This document shows positions 17,276 through 24,717 of a DNA stretch of 64,000 bases, in pieces. The position numbers and the translations under genes were made by a program. The notes below the pieces were generated by a model that saw nothing but the letters and a program-made list of their open reading frames with translations, was not told the DNA's origin and ran no database searches. Every line of letters starts with the position of its first letter. Position 1 is the stretch's first letter. The DNA comes from Erysipelotrichales bacterium (GTDB lineage: Bacteria > Bacillota_I > Bacilli_A > RF39 > UBA660): NCBI GenBank assembly GCA_022508565.1, contig JAFLUY010000005.1:62001-126000 (forward strand), read 5' to 3'.

Positions 17276-18124
17276 ATGAATATAGAAGTTAATAAATTAA
17301 ATAAAAGCTTTGATGAATTTACTTTGAGTGACATTTCTATTAAACTACCTAAAGGCAAAATAGTTGGTCTTATAGGTGAAAATGGTGCTGGTAAAACAAC
17401 ACTTATTAAATGCATATTAAATGTTATGCATAAGGATTCAGGTGAAGTTAAATTATTTGGACATCCTTATGATGATGCTTTAAAAGAAAATATTGGCGTA
17501 GTATTTGATGATTCATTCTTAAATGAAACATTTACAATTATGGATATAAATTTAATAATGAAAAATATTTATAAGAAATGGGATTCGCGTCTATTCTTTA
17601 AATATATAAAATCATTTAAGATACCAAAAAATAAAGAAATTAAAAAACTATCCACAGGTATGAAAAAGAAGATTGAAATAGCTTCTTGCATTTCAAGACA
17701 TCCAAGAATATTAATTCTAGATGAGCCTACAAGTGGACTTGATCCTGTTATGAGAAGTGAAGTATTAGATATGTTTCAAGACTTTGTTTCCAATAATGAA
17801 AATTCAATTCTTTTATCAACTCATATAACAAGTGACTTAGAACACATCGCTGACGATGTAATATTTATTTCAAATGGCAAATTAATATTTGATAAACCGT
17901 TAAAAGAAGTAAAAGACTCATATGTTGTATTAGAGTTAACAAAAGATGAATTTAAAAAGTTTAATAAAAAAGATATTATTAGATATAAAGAAAATAGATT
18001 AGACTATCAAGTATTAATAAATAAAAAGAATATGAAAAGTGACTATAAAAAGTATATCAAAGATTTAACTAGATTAGATGATATTATGCTTTTATATATT
18101 AGGGGGCAAATATGCGAGGATTAA
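17276..18124 (+). CDS. ABC transporter ATP-binding protein (YtrB/BcrA-like)
   Basis: The 282-residue protein is a complete ABC ATPase: Walker A GENGAGKTTLI (~36-46), Q-loop replaced by VVFDDSF, signature LSTGMKKK (~127), Walker B ILILDEPTSGLD (~148) and H-loop STHITS, followed by a ~70-residue C-terminal domain. The LSTGMKKK signature is common in BcrA-type exporters of antimicrobial peptides or lipids. The permease gene overlaps its end by 13 bases. It is a paralog of the truncated gene at the window start but lacks an adjacent GntR gene. Confidence 0.93.
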   Translation: MNIEVNKLNKSFDEFTLSDISIKLPKGKIVGLIGENGAGKTTLIKCILNVMHKDSGEVKLFGHPYDDALKENIGVVFDDSFLNETFTIMDINLIMKNIYKKWDSRLFFKYIKSFKIPKNKEIKKLSTGMKKKIEIASCISRHPRILILDEPTSGLDPVMRSEVLDMFQDFVSNNENSILLSTHITSDLEHIADDVIFISNGKLIFDKPLKEVKDSYVVLELTKDEFKKFNKKDIIRYKENRLDYQVLINKKNMKSDYKKYIKDLTRLDDIMLLYIRGQICED

Positions 18125-18771
18125 TAATAAAAGATTTCTTATATTTAAAAAACACTTGGAAGAACTTAGTAATTATATTTATTGGTTCACTACTAATAAG
18201 TATTGCTTTAGGTAATTTCTTACTAGCTATATGTGCATTACCATTAACACTTCTTGCAAGTACGATTAATACTTTCCAAACTGATGAATTCTTTAATACT
18301 GAGAGTTATACTTTATCACTTCCATTATCAAGGATTAAAATAGTAACAGCAAGATTTTTATATACAATTCTTATGTTGTTTATATCGTTCTTTATAGGTC
18401 TTGTATTATATTACTTAATACGTTTTACTATTAGGCCTGGAAGAAATGGATTAAATACAGATATGTTAAAATACTTAATCATGCTAGAATCAGCTAGTTT
18501 ACTTGTTGACTCAATATTCTATCCAATTATTTATAAAGTTGGATGCGAAAAATCAAGATTGGTACTTCTAAGTATAGTAATGCTTCTATTAGGTATTGGC
18601 TCTATACTAAGTGTGTATGTTAATGTCTTTGATAATGACTTTATTGATTTTGTAAGTATTATCAATTTTATTCAAAATAATGGAGTTATGGTCTTAGGCA
18701 TAATAGTTACGATAACAACAATTATATCTTACTTCCTATCAATATTATTTTATCGACATAGAGATTTTTAA
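18112..18771 (+). CDS. ABC-2 type transporter permease
   Basis: The 219-residue membrane protein has six predicted helices (for example NLVIIFIGSLLISIALGNF, LYTILMLFISFFIGLVLYYL, LGIIVTITTIISYFLSI) and the ABC-2 permease layout. It starts inside the ATPase gene (ATG 18112 after GGGGG) and so forms the transport partner of that ATPase. Loops are short, with no large extracellular domain. The substrate is unknown. Confidence 0.85.
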   Translation: MRGLIIKDFLYLKNTWKNLVIIFIGSLLISIALGNFLLAICALPLTLLASTINTFQTDEFFNTESYTLSLPLSRIKIVTARFLYTILMLFISFFIGLVLYYLIRFTIRPGRNGLNTDMLKYLIMLESASLLVDSIFYPIIYKVGCEKSRLVLLSIVMLLLGIGSILSVYVNVFDNDFIDFVSIINFIQNNGVMVLGIIVTITTIISYFLSILFYRHRDF

Positions 18772-18787
18772 TCTATGTCTTTTTTTT
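18757..18787 (+). terminator. Intrinsic terminator after ABC operon
   Basis: GACATAGA-GATTTTTAA-TCTATGTC and eight T. Confidence 0.87.
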
Positions 18788-19284
18788 GTAAATTTTTATG
18801 TCTAATTGAAATTATTTTTGGTAATTTTAAGACAATTAAATTATTTTATAGTATAGTTATTTTAGACGATACAAGAATTAAATTTATTCACGATTAGGTT
18901 ATTTTTTAACTGCTGAATAATATAGTTTGGAAGTTTGGAAATAATTCTTATAGATTTAACATCAAAGAAAATACAACTCGTCAGTACTAATAAAGAGTTA
19001 GCAGGATGCAATTCTTTATTACCTAGTGTCACATACTTTTATTTTCGGATATTAGTGCTAGATTTAAAAGGCTCGCACCCTTTAAAGAAATGTGAATTAA
19101 AACATATTATATTTTTAATTTTACTTTTTTAACTTATTTATGACTAAATGTCTATATTTATTATGATTATCTCATACAGATGAGATCGAATTTAAGTTAA
19201 GTGTCAAAATCTATTTTTAATGAACCTAAAAAACATTTCTTTCCCCCTAACTTTTTTAGGACACTTACTTAAAAGAAAAAAGAG
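18788..19284. other. Gene-free spacer, possible IS remnant or small RNA
   Basis: About 500 bases hold no convincing gene. A 65-codon frame at 18935-19132 has no ribosome site and an unconvincing protein. Toward the end, 19195-19270 folds strongly: TAAGTGTC pairs with GACACTTA, enclosing CCTAAAAAA and TTTTTTAGG. The outer edges (AAGTGTCAAAA and, reversed, AAGTGTCCTAA) resemble the inverted ends of IS3/IS150-type elements, so this may be a decayed insertion. A small RNA is an alternative. Confidence 0.4.
19195..19273. repeat. Nested inverted repeat
   Basis: Outer arms TTAAGTGTC and GACACTTA with inner arms CCTAAAAAA and TTTTTTAGG. The arms share a G, so inner and outer stems compete by one pair. 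Confidence 0.65.
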
Positions 19285-19320
19285 AAAAGAGCTACTATAA
19301 TAGCTCTTTTATTTTTGTTT
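19285..19320. terminator. Bidirectional terminator at rdgB 3' end
   Basis: AAAAGAGCTA-CTATAA-TAGCTCTTTT with T-rich flank on both sides. Confidence 0.8.
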
Positions 19321-19860
19321 TAAATACTCGACTAACTCCATATAGGCTTTTGTATCGAAAGTTGCAAGTTGTTCATCAACTGTCATTTCTGCAAAAGTTC
19401 TGGTATCCCCTTCTGGTATATAAATCTTATCATAAGGATAACCTCTATTACCTCGAATGTCTTCGCTTAAAATTCCATGACTAATGGACTCAAAAACCAC
19501 TGGTTCACTCCCAGGTTCACAGTAGGCAAGTGCTTCAACCCAGTAGCATTTGCGGTTTTTCTTTCCTTCCATAAGTTTTATAAAGCCTTCAGCTCCTAAC
19601 ATCTCTTCAGCATATTTAGCAAAAGCACCAGGAAAACCATTTAATGTTTCTATCACCAAACCTGAATCATTTTTTAAAACAGGTTTATTAAGTAACTCTG
19701 CTGCATACTTGGCACTGTATTTAGCAACTTCCTTACAATCAGCATCCTGTATCTCTGGTGTTTCTATATCTTCTTGAATAACGTTAATACCTAAGTCTTT
19801 ATAGATTAGATTAATTAATTCTACTTTACCTTTATTTCCTGTTACATAACTTATTTGCAT
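19309..19860 (-). CDS. rdgB: Non-canonical purine NTP pyrophosphatase (RdgB/HAM1 family)
   Basis: The family hydrolyses dITP/XTP/ITP to monophosphates and keeps damaged purines out of DNA. The 183-residue protein shows the expected order: SYVTGNKGKVE at the N-terminus (SxNxxK-type phosphate loop), then LKNDSGLVIETLNGFPGAFAK, WVEALAYC, RGYPYDKIYIPEG and the closing RTFAEMTVDEQ. It is a little divergent from E. coli RdgB (GFGYDP is GYPYDK). It overlaps the upstream lipoprotein gene by one base (TAATG), so the two are coupled. Confidence 0.87.
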   Translation of the reverse strand: MQISYVTGNKGKVELINLIYKDLGINVIQEDIETPEIQDADCKEVAKYSAKYAAELLNKPVLKNDSGLVIETLNGFPGAFAKYAEEMLGAEGFIKLMEGKKNRKCYWVEALAYCEPGSEPVVFESISHGILSEDIRGNRGYPYDKIYIPEGDTRTFAEMTVDEQLATFDTKAYMELVEYLKQK

Positions 19861-20345
19861 TATTTAACCTCACATTCGTAGCCTTCGAGTTCAATCGATT
19901 CAAATTCGCTTAGTTTTATTGGCAACTCATCAACTATGCCTAAAATACTTTCTTCATCAAGTAAATCACCCATAAACTTTCTAAATTCACTCAAATCTAA
20001 TTTCTCGTATTCATAAGTTATCTCTAAAACTAATTTATCATCAACTATATAATACTCTCCACTGATGCCTTCAATTTCCTTATACTCATTTATTATAGAA
20101 TCTAAAGATTCTAAATAATAATCATTATAGTTAGCAAGATCACTTATACTTTGGTAAATTGCTTTTGTAACATATTCTTGCTTATCATAATCAATATAAA
20201 TATTACTTGTTGATTCATATATATAATCATCTATATTCTCATTAAAATCGAGTCTACAAACCATTTTAGTATCAAATGAATTGATATTAGAACTACAACC
20301 TGGGAGCAATAAACAAATAAATAATATCAAAATGATTTTTTTCAT
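19860..20345 (-). CDS. Putative lipoprotein
   Basis: 161 residues beginning with a lipoprotein signal (MKKIILILFICLLLPGC, Cys17). The mature part is acidic. It has a conserved-looking beginning KMVCRLDFNENIDDYIYES and matched ends (MVC near the start, GYECEVK at the end) that could form a disulfide. The layout recalls DUF1307/YehR lipoproteins, without proof. It is coupled to rdgB by a one-base overlap and has its own extended -10 promoter. Confidence 0.72.
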   Translation of the reverse strand: MKKIILILFICLLLPGCSSNINSFDTKMVCRLDFNENIDDYIYESTSNIYIDYDKQEYVTKAIYQSISDLANYNDYYLESLDSIINEYKEIEGISGEYYIVDDKLVLEITYEYEKLDLSEFRKFMGDLLDEESILGIVDELPIKLSEFESIELEGYECEVK

Positions 20346-20368
20346 AGTATCAACTACTTCCTTTAAAT

Positions 20369-20377
20369 ATTATAACA
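20369..20377 (-). promoter_or_regulatory. Extended -10 promoter (TGTTATAAT)
   Basis: TGTTATAAT on the minus strand, 24 bases upstream of the lipoprotein-rdgB pair. Confidence 0.6.
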
Positions 20378-20391
20378 TCACTTTCTTATAG

Positions 20392-20417
20392 AAAAAAAGA
20401 AGATTGCTCTTCTTAAT
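20392..20417 (-). terminator. Intrinsic terminator after GT2 gene
   Basis: AAGAAGAGCAATCTTCTT and T-run on the minus strand. Confidence 0.75.
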
Positions 20418-21414
20418 TAAATTTAACTAAACAATGTGAGAAATTGTATCCCTTTAAAGCAATAAATCTACCAACAGGAGTTGGCAAACTAACACCCAAA
20501 GCAATTGTAAAACGACGCATCTCTTTATATAGTTTAGGATTTGCTTTCTTTACCCTTCTCCATAAATCTTTATATTGCTTTTCTCCCTCTTTAGTTTTTG
20601 ATAAACGAGAGAATACAGTGGCAATAGTCATAAGGAAAATACATTCTCTTAACATAACCTTACGAAGTTTTTTGTTTTCTATTTTATCTAAATCATATTT
20701 AGTTACTACTTCTTCTGCAATAGTAACATGATTCATGCTCCTACTTATTTGTTGACAATTTTGTACAGATTGATCTGGTCTTCCAATAAAATAACGGTAA
20801 AAGTCTATATCTAGATAATAAATTGTCTTTGTATAAGGAAGTGGCAGATAGATAAATAAATTATCTTCATAAAATACGTGTTTTGGCAATTTTATTTTAG
20901 CTTGATCTAAAACACTTTTTTTGTACATCAATGAATGAAGTGATGGATATTGAGTTATTTTCCATTTACCCGTTTCATCCCAAGTAATCTCATTATCAGA
21001 TTTAAAAACATTAGAAAAGTTAATTGTTTGATCTTTTCTTACACCATTAAAACTATAAACATAGTTAGTGACTATTAAGTCTGAATCAATCTTTTTAATT
21101 TTCTTTAATAATTCTTTATATGCTTTAGGATCAACCCAATCATCACTATCAACAACTTTAAAGTATTTGCCAATTGCATGCTTTAAACCAGTGTTTATAC
21201 CTTCTCCATGACCACCATTCTTTTGATGAATAGCTTTAACAATATTTGGATACTTTTTTTGATAATTATCGGCTATCTTCCCGGTGGAATCAGTAGATCC
21301 ATCATCTATAATAATGATTTCTATATCATCTTTTCCAAGAAGTAAAGAATCAATGCATTTTTCCATATAAGCTTCTGAATTGAAACATGGAACAACAAAT
21401 GATATATATTTCAT
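20413..21414 (-). CDS. Family 2 glycosyltransferase
   Basis: This 333-residue protein is a GT-A fold transferase: ISFVVPCFNSEAYMEKC at the N-terminus, IEIIIIDDGSTDST (nucleotide binding), KNGGHGEGINTGL, and the DxD site VVDSDDWVDP (~residues 94-103). The second half carries a conserved-looking HKSVLDQ-like acceptor region (MYKKSVLDQAKI, FYEDNLF). It has no membrane helix and probably adds a sugar to a wall polymer, glycolipid or polysaccharide. It is a single-gene unit with an extended -10 promoter and a terminator, so no pathway partner can be named. Confidence 0.92.
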   Translation of the reverse strand: MKYISFVVPCFNSEAYMEKCIDSLLLGKDDIEIIIIDDGSTDSTGKIADNYQKKYPNIVKAIHQKNGGHGEGINTGLKHAIGKYFKVVDSDDWVDPKAYKELLKKIKKIDSDLIVTNYVYSFNGVRKDQTINFSNVFKSDNEITWDETGKWKITQYPSLHSLMYKKSVLDQAKIKLPKHVFYEDNLFIYLPLPYTKTIYYLDIDFYRYFIGRPDQSVQNCQQISRSMNHVTIAEEVVTKYDLDKIENKKLRKVMLRECIFLMTIATVFSRLSKTKEGEKQYKDLWRRVKKANPKLYKEMRRFTIALGVSLPTPVGRFIALKGYNFSHCLVKFN

Positions 21415-21443
21415 AATAAAAACTCACTCTCTACACAAAAAAA

Positions 21444-21452
21444 ATTATACCA
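21444..21452 (-). promoter_or_regulatory. Extended -10 promoter for GT2 (TGGTATAAT)
   Basis: TGGTATAAT on the minus strand, 30 bases upstream of the GT2 start. Confidence 0.6.
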
Positions 21453-21499
21453 CTAATGCATAAAATATGCTAGAATATTCATCTAAAGAGGTAGGTTGT

Positions 21500-22465
21500 A
21501 TGGAAAAAGTATTAACTGACAAAATCGAAAAATGGAAAGAAGCCAGCAATACAGTTACTGAAATGTATATAAAATTAATAGGTCATGAACAAGATGATAA
21601 TCTTGATGAAGAGTATGAAGCAATTAAATATTTATTATCAAAAGCTATTGAATTTGAAAATAAAGCATTTGATGATATGAACATTACACCAGCTAATTTC
21701 GATGAAACAAGAAGAATGATTGCTATAGATCATCAATATGAATTAGAAGTAGAACAAGGAAATATTATTGACATAGGTGAAGTAAGAAGAAGTAGATTCT
21801 TTTATAATAATATACTTTCTTTATCTAATTATGAAACAGGTTCTGAAATAGCTGAAGCAATAAAAAGAATGCTTGCTGGAATATTTGATAGTATTTATTC
21901 AACAAGTGTATATGAAAGTGTTTTAGAAGGAAGAATTAGATTAAATCAAATATCAATAATAGAAGATTTAATAAAAACTATAAAAGAAGAAAAATTAAAA
22001 TTATATCTTATATATTTAAAATATTTTTATATTTCTACAAATCCTTTATGCGAAGATACATGGATGGGATATCGACAAAAGATTTTACCAACAATAAATA
22101 TCTTAACTAATTTTCCTACACTACCAACTATCGATGAATTATCATTATTGACACGTGCTAAATTAGATATTATTAGAGAGATTCAAAATAGAGTAAGTGA
22201 AATATCAGATATTAATGATTTTGAAATGAATTCACTAACTAATGGCTTTTATATTGTAACTATACGTATTAAAGCTCTATTGGTGTCTTTTCAAGATATA
22301 TCATTTATAAATTATGTTGAAACAATAGTTGATGAACAACTTAAAGATAGTATTATTTATACACAAATAAAAATATATATTAAAAATATATTTGAAGAAG
22401 CTAGAGAACTAGTAAAAAAAGAACTAAACAGACAAAAAAGAAGAACAAAAAAGAATGGTAAATAA
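21500..22465 (+). CDS. Soluble helical protein, unknown
   Basis: 321 residues, almost all alpha-helical and charged, with no membrane helix, signal peptide or known motif. It ends in a strongly basic tail (KKELNRQKRRTKKNGK) that could bind nucleic acid or membrane. ATG 21500 is chosen because GAGGTAGG precedes it; an ATG at 21467 lacks a site. The gene stands alone between divergent and convergent neighbours and ends in a bidirectional terminator. Confidence 0.72.
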   Translation: MEKVLTDKIEKWKEASNTVTEMYIKLIGHEQDDNLDEEYEAIKYLLSKAIEFENKAFDDMNITPANFDETRRMIAIDHQYELEVEQGNIIDIGEVRRSRFFYNNILSLSNYETGSEIAEAIKRMLAGIFDSIYSTSVYESVLEGRIRLNQISIIEDLIKTIKEEKLKLYLIYLKYFYISTNPLCEDTWMGYRQKILPTINILTNFPTLPTIDELSLLTRAKLDIIREIQNRVSEISDINDFEMNSLTNGFYIVTIRIKALLVSFQDISFINYVETIVDEQLKDSIIYTQIKIYIKNIFEEARELVKKELNRQKRRTKKNGK

Positions 22466-22478
22466 CCATTCTTTTATT
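22446..22478. terminator. Bidirectional terminator between convergent genes
   Basis: AAAAGAATGGT-AAATA-ACCATTCTTTTA, serving the helical protein (+) and the 22474-22947 gene (-). Confidence 0.82.
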
Positions 22479-22947
22479 CTTCTACTTCAATTAAACTACC
22501 TGGAACAGATACTTCAGCATCAACTTGTCCATTTACTATTCCAATAAAGACACTAGCTGGGTTTTCTTCAAAGTTTGAAACTATTAGTTCATATTGTTGA
22601 ACTTCTTTTGATTTTATTATTTCATCCATTTCTAAGGTACTTAATACTTTAACATCATTATCTGATTTATAATATAAAGCATATTTACTATCATAACTAT
22701 TATTACTCATAATATTTACAGTAATAGTTTTTGTTTCATGAGGTGCAAGAGCAACAATGCCATCAGTTAAATCATCACTTTGTAATCTATTATCAACACC
22801 CTTAACCGTTAATAAACCATTTGTGCTAGATTCATCAATATAATAAGAAAATGATATAGAAAACAAACCTGTTACTAAAGTAAGCATTAAAATAATACTA
22901 AAGTAAATATTTCTAGGCTTTTTAACAAATGTTTGAATTTTACTCAT
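22474..22947 (-). CDS. Membrane-anchored surface protein, unknown
   Basis: 157 residues with an N-terminal signal or anchor (NIYFSIILMLTLVTGLFSISFSYYI, about residues 14-38) and a beta-rich exported part (TVKGVDNRLQSDDL, APHETKTITVNIMSNN, YALYYKSDN). The PHETKTITV pattern resembles an Ig-like or pilin-type strand. The start is ATG 22947, with GGAGAGGG upstream; the track's longer reading lacks a site. No sortase signal is seen. Confidence 0.72.
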   Translation of the reverse strand: MSKIQTFVKKPRNIYFSIILMLTLVTGLFSISFSYYIDESSTNGLLTVKGVDNRLQSDDLTDGIVALAPHETKTITVNIMSNNSYDSKYALYYKSDNDVKVLSTLEMDEIIKSKEVQQYELIVSNFEENPASVFIGIVNGQVDAEVSVPGSLIEVEE

Positions 22948-22969
22948 AACTACCCTCTCCTTCATGCTT

Positions 22970-22978
22970 ATTATACCA
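22970..22978 (-). promoter_or_regulatory. Extended -10 promoter (TGGTATAAT)
   Basis: TGGTATAAT on the minus strand, 23 bases upstream of the membrane-anchored protein start. Confidence 0.6.
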
Positions 22979-23067
22979 CACAAGTATTTTTTTGTAATCA
23001 ACTTTATTAAATATTAATATATATTATAAAATATAAAAATAAATGATATAATTATATAGGTGATTAA

Positions 23068-23820
23068 ATGGAAATGTTTTATAAACTTCTATTAATCTTC
23101 TTCTTTTACTCATTTATGGGTTGGTTGATAGAAAGTACATGTAAATTAATTGAACTAAGAAGATTTGTGAATCGTGGTTTCTTAACTGGACCAATATGCC
23201 CAATATATGGAGTTGGAGGAGTTATTATCTTACTAACTCTATCCAAATACAATAATGATCCAGTAGTATTATATTTTATGTCTATTGTAATAGCAGCTAT
23301 ATTAGAATACTTCACATCATTTGCAATGGAAAAGATATTTAAAAACAGATGGTGGGATTATTCCAATTGGAAATTTAATATTAATGGAAGAATATGTTTA
23401 GAAACAATGATTCCTTTTGGATTCTTATCATTACTAATGATATATATAGTTAATCCTTGTTTATTAAATGCCATTTCATTAATGAATTATAATATAATGC
23501 GCATTACAGCTATTACATTATCATTATTAACGATAATTGATATAATTATATCATTTAATATAATAATAACTTTAGAAAATGTTTCAAACTCACTTAGAAC
23601 TGACTCAACTGAAGTTATAACTAAAAAAGTTAGAAATATCTTACATAGTAAGACAATACTTCATAGAAGACTTATTGAATCATTCCCAAACATGCAAATA
23701 TTTAATAAGTCAGTAGTTATAAAAAGAAAGATAAATAAACAAAAAGAAAAACTAAAAAGACAAAAACTTAAGAACAAGGGAAAAATTAAAAAAGTAGAAA
23801 AGAAAAAGAAGAATAAATAA
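23068..23820 (+). CDS. CmpB-like putative ABC-transporter type IV membrane protein (PF06541-type)
   Basis: The 250-residue protein has six helices. Its conserved start (FFFYSFMGWLIESTCKLIE, FVNRGFLTGPICPIYGVGG) and middle (NRWWDYSNWKFNINGRICLE) are the hallmark of PF06541, annotated as putative ABC-transporter type IV. No ATPase is adjacent and the transport function is unproven. The C-terminal 60 residues are extremely lysine-rich. The promoter is a TGATATAAT extended -10 at 23044-23052. Confidence 0.85.
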   Translation: MEMFYKLLLIFFFYSFMGWLIESTCKLIELRRFVNRGFLTGPICPIYGVGGVIILLTLSKYNNDPVVLYFMSIVIAAILEYFTSFAMEKIFKNRWWDYSNWKFNINGRICLETMIPFGFLSLLMIYIVNPCLLNAISLMNYNIMRITAITLSLLTIIDIIISFNIIITLENVSNSLRTDSTEVITKKVRNILHSKTILHRRLIESFPNMQIFNKSVVIKRKINKQKEKLKRQKLKNKGKIKKVEKKKKNK

Positions 23821-23833
23821 TTCTTCTTTTTTT
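23803..23833. terminator. Bidirectional terminator
   Basis: AAAAAGAAGAATAAATAATTCTTCTTTTTTT shape (GAAGAAT/ATTCTTC stem) between convergent genes. Confidence 0.78.
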
Positions 23834-24602
23834 AACACTTTTGAGCATCTATTTCACATACTTCAACATCATCATTTAAAGTATCAAATAAACATTTAAA
23901 TATTTCTTTCATCTCACAAGTCATTTCATTTGTAAGTTCCATATAAGGATCAACTAATGAATCAACTATAGCAGTCTCCATACTAACCGCTTCGCCATTT
24001 TTAACTGTTACAATATTAGGTGCATAAATTCTTTTTTCACCTATCTTAACTTCTTTTGTTTTATTCTTACTAGTTTTATAAGTTAATGGACTATAATCAT
24101 CTAACACACTACCAAGTCTATCAAGTAATGCATAATAGCCTTCTGTTCCTTCAACAGTTCTAATAGCTTTATTCTTATCATTTAATTCATATTTATCACG
24201 AATGTCTAAAACATTAACGTAGTATATTTTAGTAATATTATTTTCCTTTGCTGATGTTATTAATGATTCTAATATACTTCTACACCAAGGACATGCTGTA
24301 AATCCAAAATAAACAACAAATGTTTCTTTATTATCAATCATTTTAACAATATCATCTTCTGTTGCATAAATAAAAGGATTGTCCTCATCAATAGTTATTG
24401 AACGAATAGTTCGATCATTTGCATTCTTTGTACCATTTAAAGATTCATATTCTTCTTTAAATTTAACTGCATCAGTAATAACTGGATCAGTTGGTACTTC
24501 ATTTTCTGAATATAGTTCACTAAATATATAAACAACTTCAAGTGCTACTATCATAAATAAAAATATGGCAATCGCAGTTGCTAGTTTTCTCTTCTTGTTC
24601 AT
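23832..24602 (-). CDS. Membrane-anchored thioredoxin-like protein (CPWC)
   Basis: The 256-residue protein is anchored by an N-terminal helix (ATAIAIFLFMIVALEVVYIF) and has an extracytoplasmic thioredoxin fold. It shows FVVYFGFTACPWCRSIL with the redox CPWC at ~residue 101, a long insert, and IYAPNIVTVKNGEAV as the cis-Pro-like region (APNIV). It may oxidise or reduce thiols of secreted proteins. The tail has four more cysteines (TCEMKEIFKC, VCEIDAQKC), which is unusual. A second thioredoxin-like surface protein is at 47868-48638. Confidence 0.82.
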   Translation of the reverse strand: MNKKRKLATAIAIFLFMIVALEVVYIFSELYSENEVPTDPVITDAVKFKEEYESLNGTKNANDRTIRSITIDEDNPFIYATEDDIVKMIDNKETFVVYFGFTACPWCRSILESLITSAKENNITKIYYVNVLDIRDKYELNDKNKAIRTVEGTEGYYALLDRLGSVLDDYSPLTYKTSKNKTKEVKIGEKRIYAPNIVTVKNGEAVSMETAIVDSLVDPYMELTNEMTCEMKEIFKCLFDTLNDDVEVCEIDAQKC

Positions 24603-24626
24603 ATTTTTTGCCTCGCTTCTAGAACA

Positions 24627-24635
24627 ATTATATCA
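24627..24635 (-). promoter_or_regulatory. Extended -10 promoter (TGATATAAT)
   Basis: TGATATAAT on the minus strand, 25 bases upstream of the thioredoxin-like gene. Confidence 0.6.
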
Positions 24636-24666
24636 AAAATAAGATTAAAAATAAATAAAAAATCAA

Positions 24667-24695
24667 TTGTGGTTTACTTAGTAATGTAGTATAAT
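24667..24695 (+). promoter_or_regulatory. Promoter for LCP gene
   Basis: TTGTGG (24667-24672), a 17-bp spacer and TATAAT (24690-24695), then GGAAGGTG before the ATG. Confidence 0.65.
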
Positions 24696-24717
24696 TTTAA
24701 AATAGGAAGGTGCTAGT

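Noticed and set aside
18935-19132. 65-codon open frame in the long spacer
   Set aside because: No ribosome site, poor protein composition and no resemblance to a transposase or any known family.
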